The position numbers were made by a program, and so were the translations under genes. Below are positions 63,480-64,000 of a stretch of DNA of 64,000 nucleotides, piece after piece (the first letter of the stretch is position 1; each line of letters begins with the position of its first letter). This DNA is from Deltaproteobacteria bacterium. Lineage in GTDB: Bacteria; Myxococcota; JADLHZ01. The stretch spans positions 1 through 64,000 of the forward strand of contig JADLHZ010000090.1 in assembly GCA_020848545.1 (NCBI GenBank), in the 5' to 3' direction. Under the pieces are notes generated by a model. That model was not told the origin of the DNA. It saw only the letters and a program-made list of their open reading frames with translations, and did no database searches.

Positions 63480-63997
63480 GGACCAGCGCCGAGCACGATG
63501 AGGCCGGTCTTCAGCTGCTTGATGACGGCCGGATCCTTCTCTTCCTTCAACCGGGTCCGCAGCAGATCGATCGCGACCTCTTTCTTCCGCGCCGTCTTCA
63601 CCACCGCCCCGACCGCCGCCACGCGCACGTTCGCGTCGACGTCCGACAAGGTCATCTGCACGCCGCCGACGTCGATGCCGGCCGGCTGCTCCTGGGCGTA
63701 GAGCATCACTTGCCGGCGCACATCGGGCGACGCGTCCATCAGCAAGAAGCGCAGGTCTTCCCACGCGCGTTTGATCGGCAACAGGCGATGGCCGAGCACG
63801 CAATGGGCCCGGCGCACGGGATCCTTGCTGCGCATCAGGTTCACGAGCTGCTTCTTCGGCTTCATCGCGATGAGCTTTTGCACCTCTTGGCCGAAGAGCG
63901 CTTCGTTTTGCTCGAGCCCGGCCTTCTCGATCGCCAGCATCTGCTTGGCGACCGCGAGATCTTCCGGGCTCTCCTCGTACGGCTTCATGTACTTCAT
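63476..63997 (-). CDS. HEAT-repeat-like protein, possibly incomplete at the window edge
   Basis: 173 aa from ATG 63997, three bases from the window end; ATG 63988 is also possible. HEAT-like helices are visible (SPDVRRQVMLYAQEQ, DANVRVAAVGAVVKTARKKEVAIDLLRTRLK, DPAVIKQLKTGLIVL). Such repeats bind proteins or act as scaffolds. Whether the gene begins further upstream cannot be judged. Confidence 0.65.
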   Translation of the reverse strand: MKYMKPYEESPEDLAVAKQMLAIEKAGLEQNEALFGQEVQKLIAMKPKKQLVNLMRSKDPVRRAHCVLGHRLLPIKRAWEDLRFLLMDASPDVRRQVMLYAQEQPAGIDVGGVQMTLSDVDANVRVAAVGAVVKTARKKEVAIDLLRTRLKEEKDPAVIKQLKTGLIVLGAGP

Positions 63998-64000
63998 GTA

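Overview
The window is chromosomal DNA from a GC-rich bacterium, most likely a myxobacterium-type deltaproteobacterium (Myxococcota). Supporting signs are two matrixin-type metalloproteases ending in a MYXO-CTERM-like anchor (hydrophobic stretch followed by an Arg run), many lipoproteins and TPR proteins without clear homologues, frequent GTG starts, and dense packing with 4-bp ATGA or GTGA overlaps. I see no rRNA, tRNA, CRISPR array or prophage. No gene-free gap exceeds 300 bp.

Layout. 0.1-4.4 kb: minus-strand genes (glycerophosphodiesterase, SRPBCC membrane protein, thioredoxin/NHL protein, PilZ protein). 4.5-7.3 kb: a tRNA-methyltransferase-like gene, then tolQ-tolR-TonB/TolA. 7.3-13 kb: accessory block (aldo/keto reductase remnant, degenerate nuclease-like protein, repeat lipoprotein, unusual SDR, two small orphan genes) separating tolQRA from tolB. 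13-15.8 kb: tolB, AMMECR1 and App1-type phosphatase, translationally coupled. 15.9-23 kb: periplasmic/lipoprotein, TPR and VCBS-repeat proteins and a single-domain response regulator. 23-30.4 kb: the minus-strand operon rimP-nusA-YlxR/L7Ae-infB-lipoprotein-rbfA-TonB protein. 30.6-37.3 kb: nitrilase-type hydrolase and two protease/companion gene pairs. 37.3-40 kb: coaE and a DPP-IV-type peptidase.

40.2-45.4 kb holds the most interesting system: a family 2A-type encapsulin shell gene, a cysteine desulfurase with a long disordered N-terminal extension (the known cargo type), and a gene fusing rhodanese, XRE-type HTH and cupin domains. The three are coupled. An IS110-family (IS1111-type) element with near-perfect subterminal inverted repeats sits immediately upstream of the shell gene's ribosome binding site and cuts into a small lipoprotein ORF. 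The system looks like a sulfur-handling nanocompartment with its own regulator.

45.6-50.6 kb: a secreted protein, cobalamin-dependent metH and a coupled ArsR-methyltransferase regulator. 50.7-57.1 kb: accessory genes (GH1 glycosidase, calpain-like protease, TetR with a hydroxylase, a methyltransferase) with a 185-bp MITE-like element whose ends provide the stop codons of both flanking genes, and about ten copies of a short GTGTCTGGCAC-type motif inside coding sequences. 57.1-59.4 kb: rsmD-coaD-aminotransferase. 59.5-64 kb: PDZ lipoprotein, ChaN-domain protein, zinc-ribbon membrane/TPR protein and a HEAT-like protein at the edge. A second dispersed 15-mer, CCCCGGTCCCTTTTC, occurs eight times in intergenic DNA across the window.
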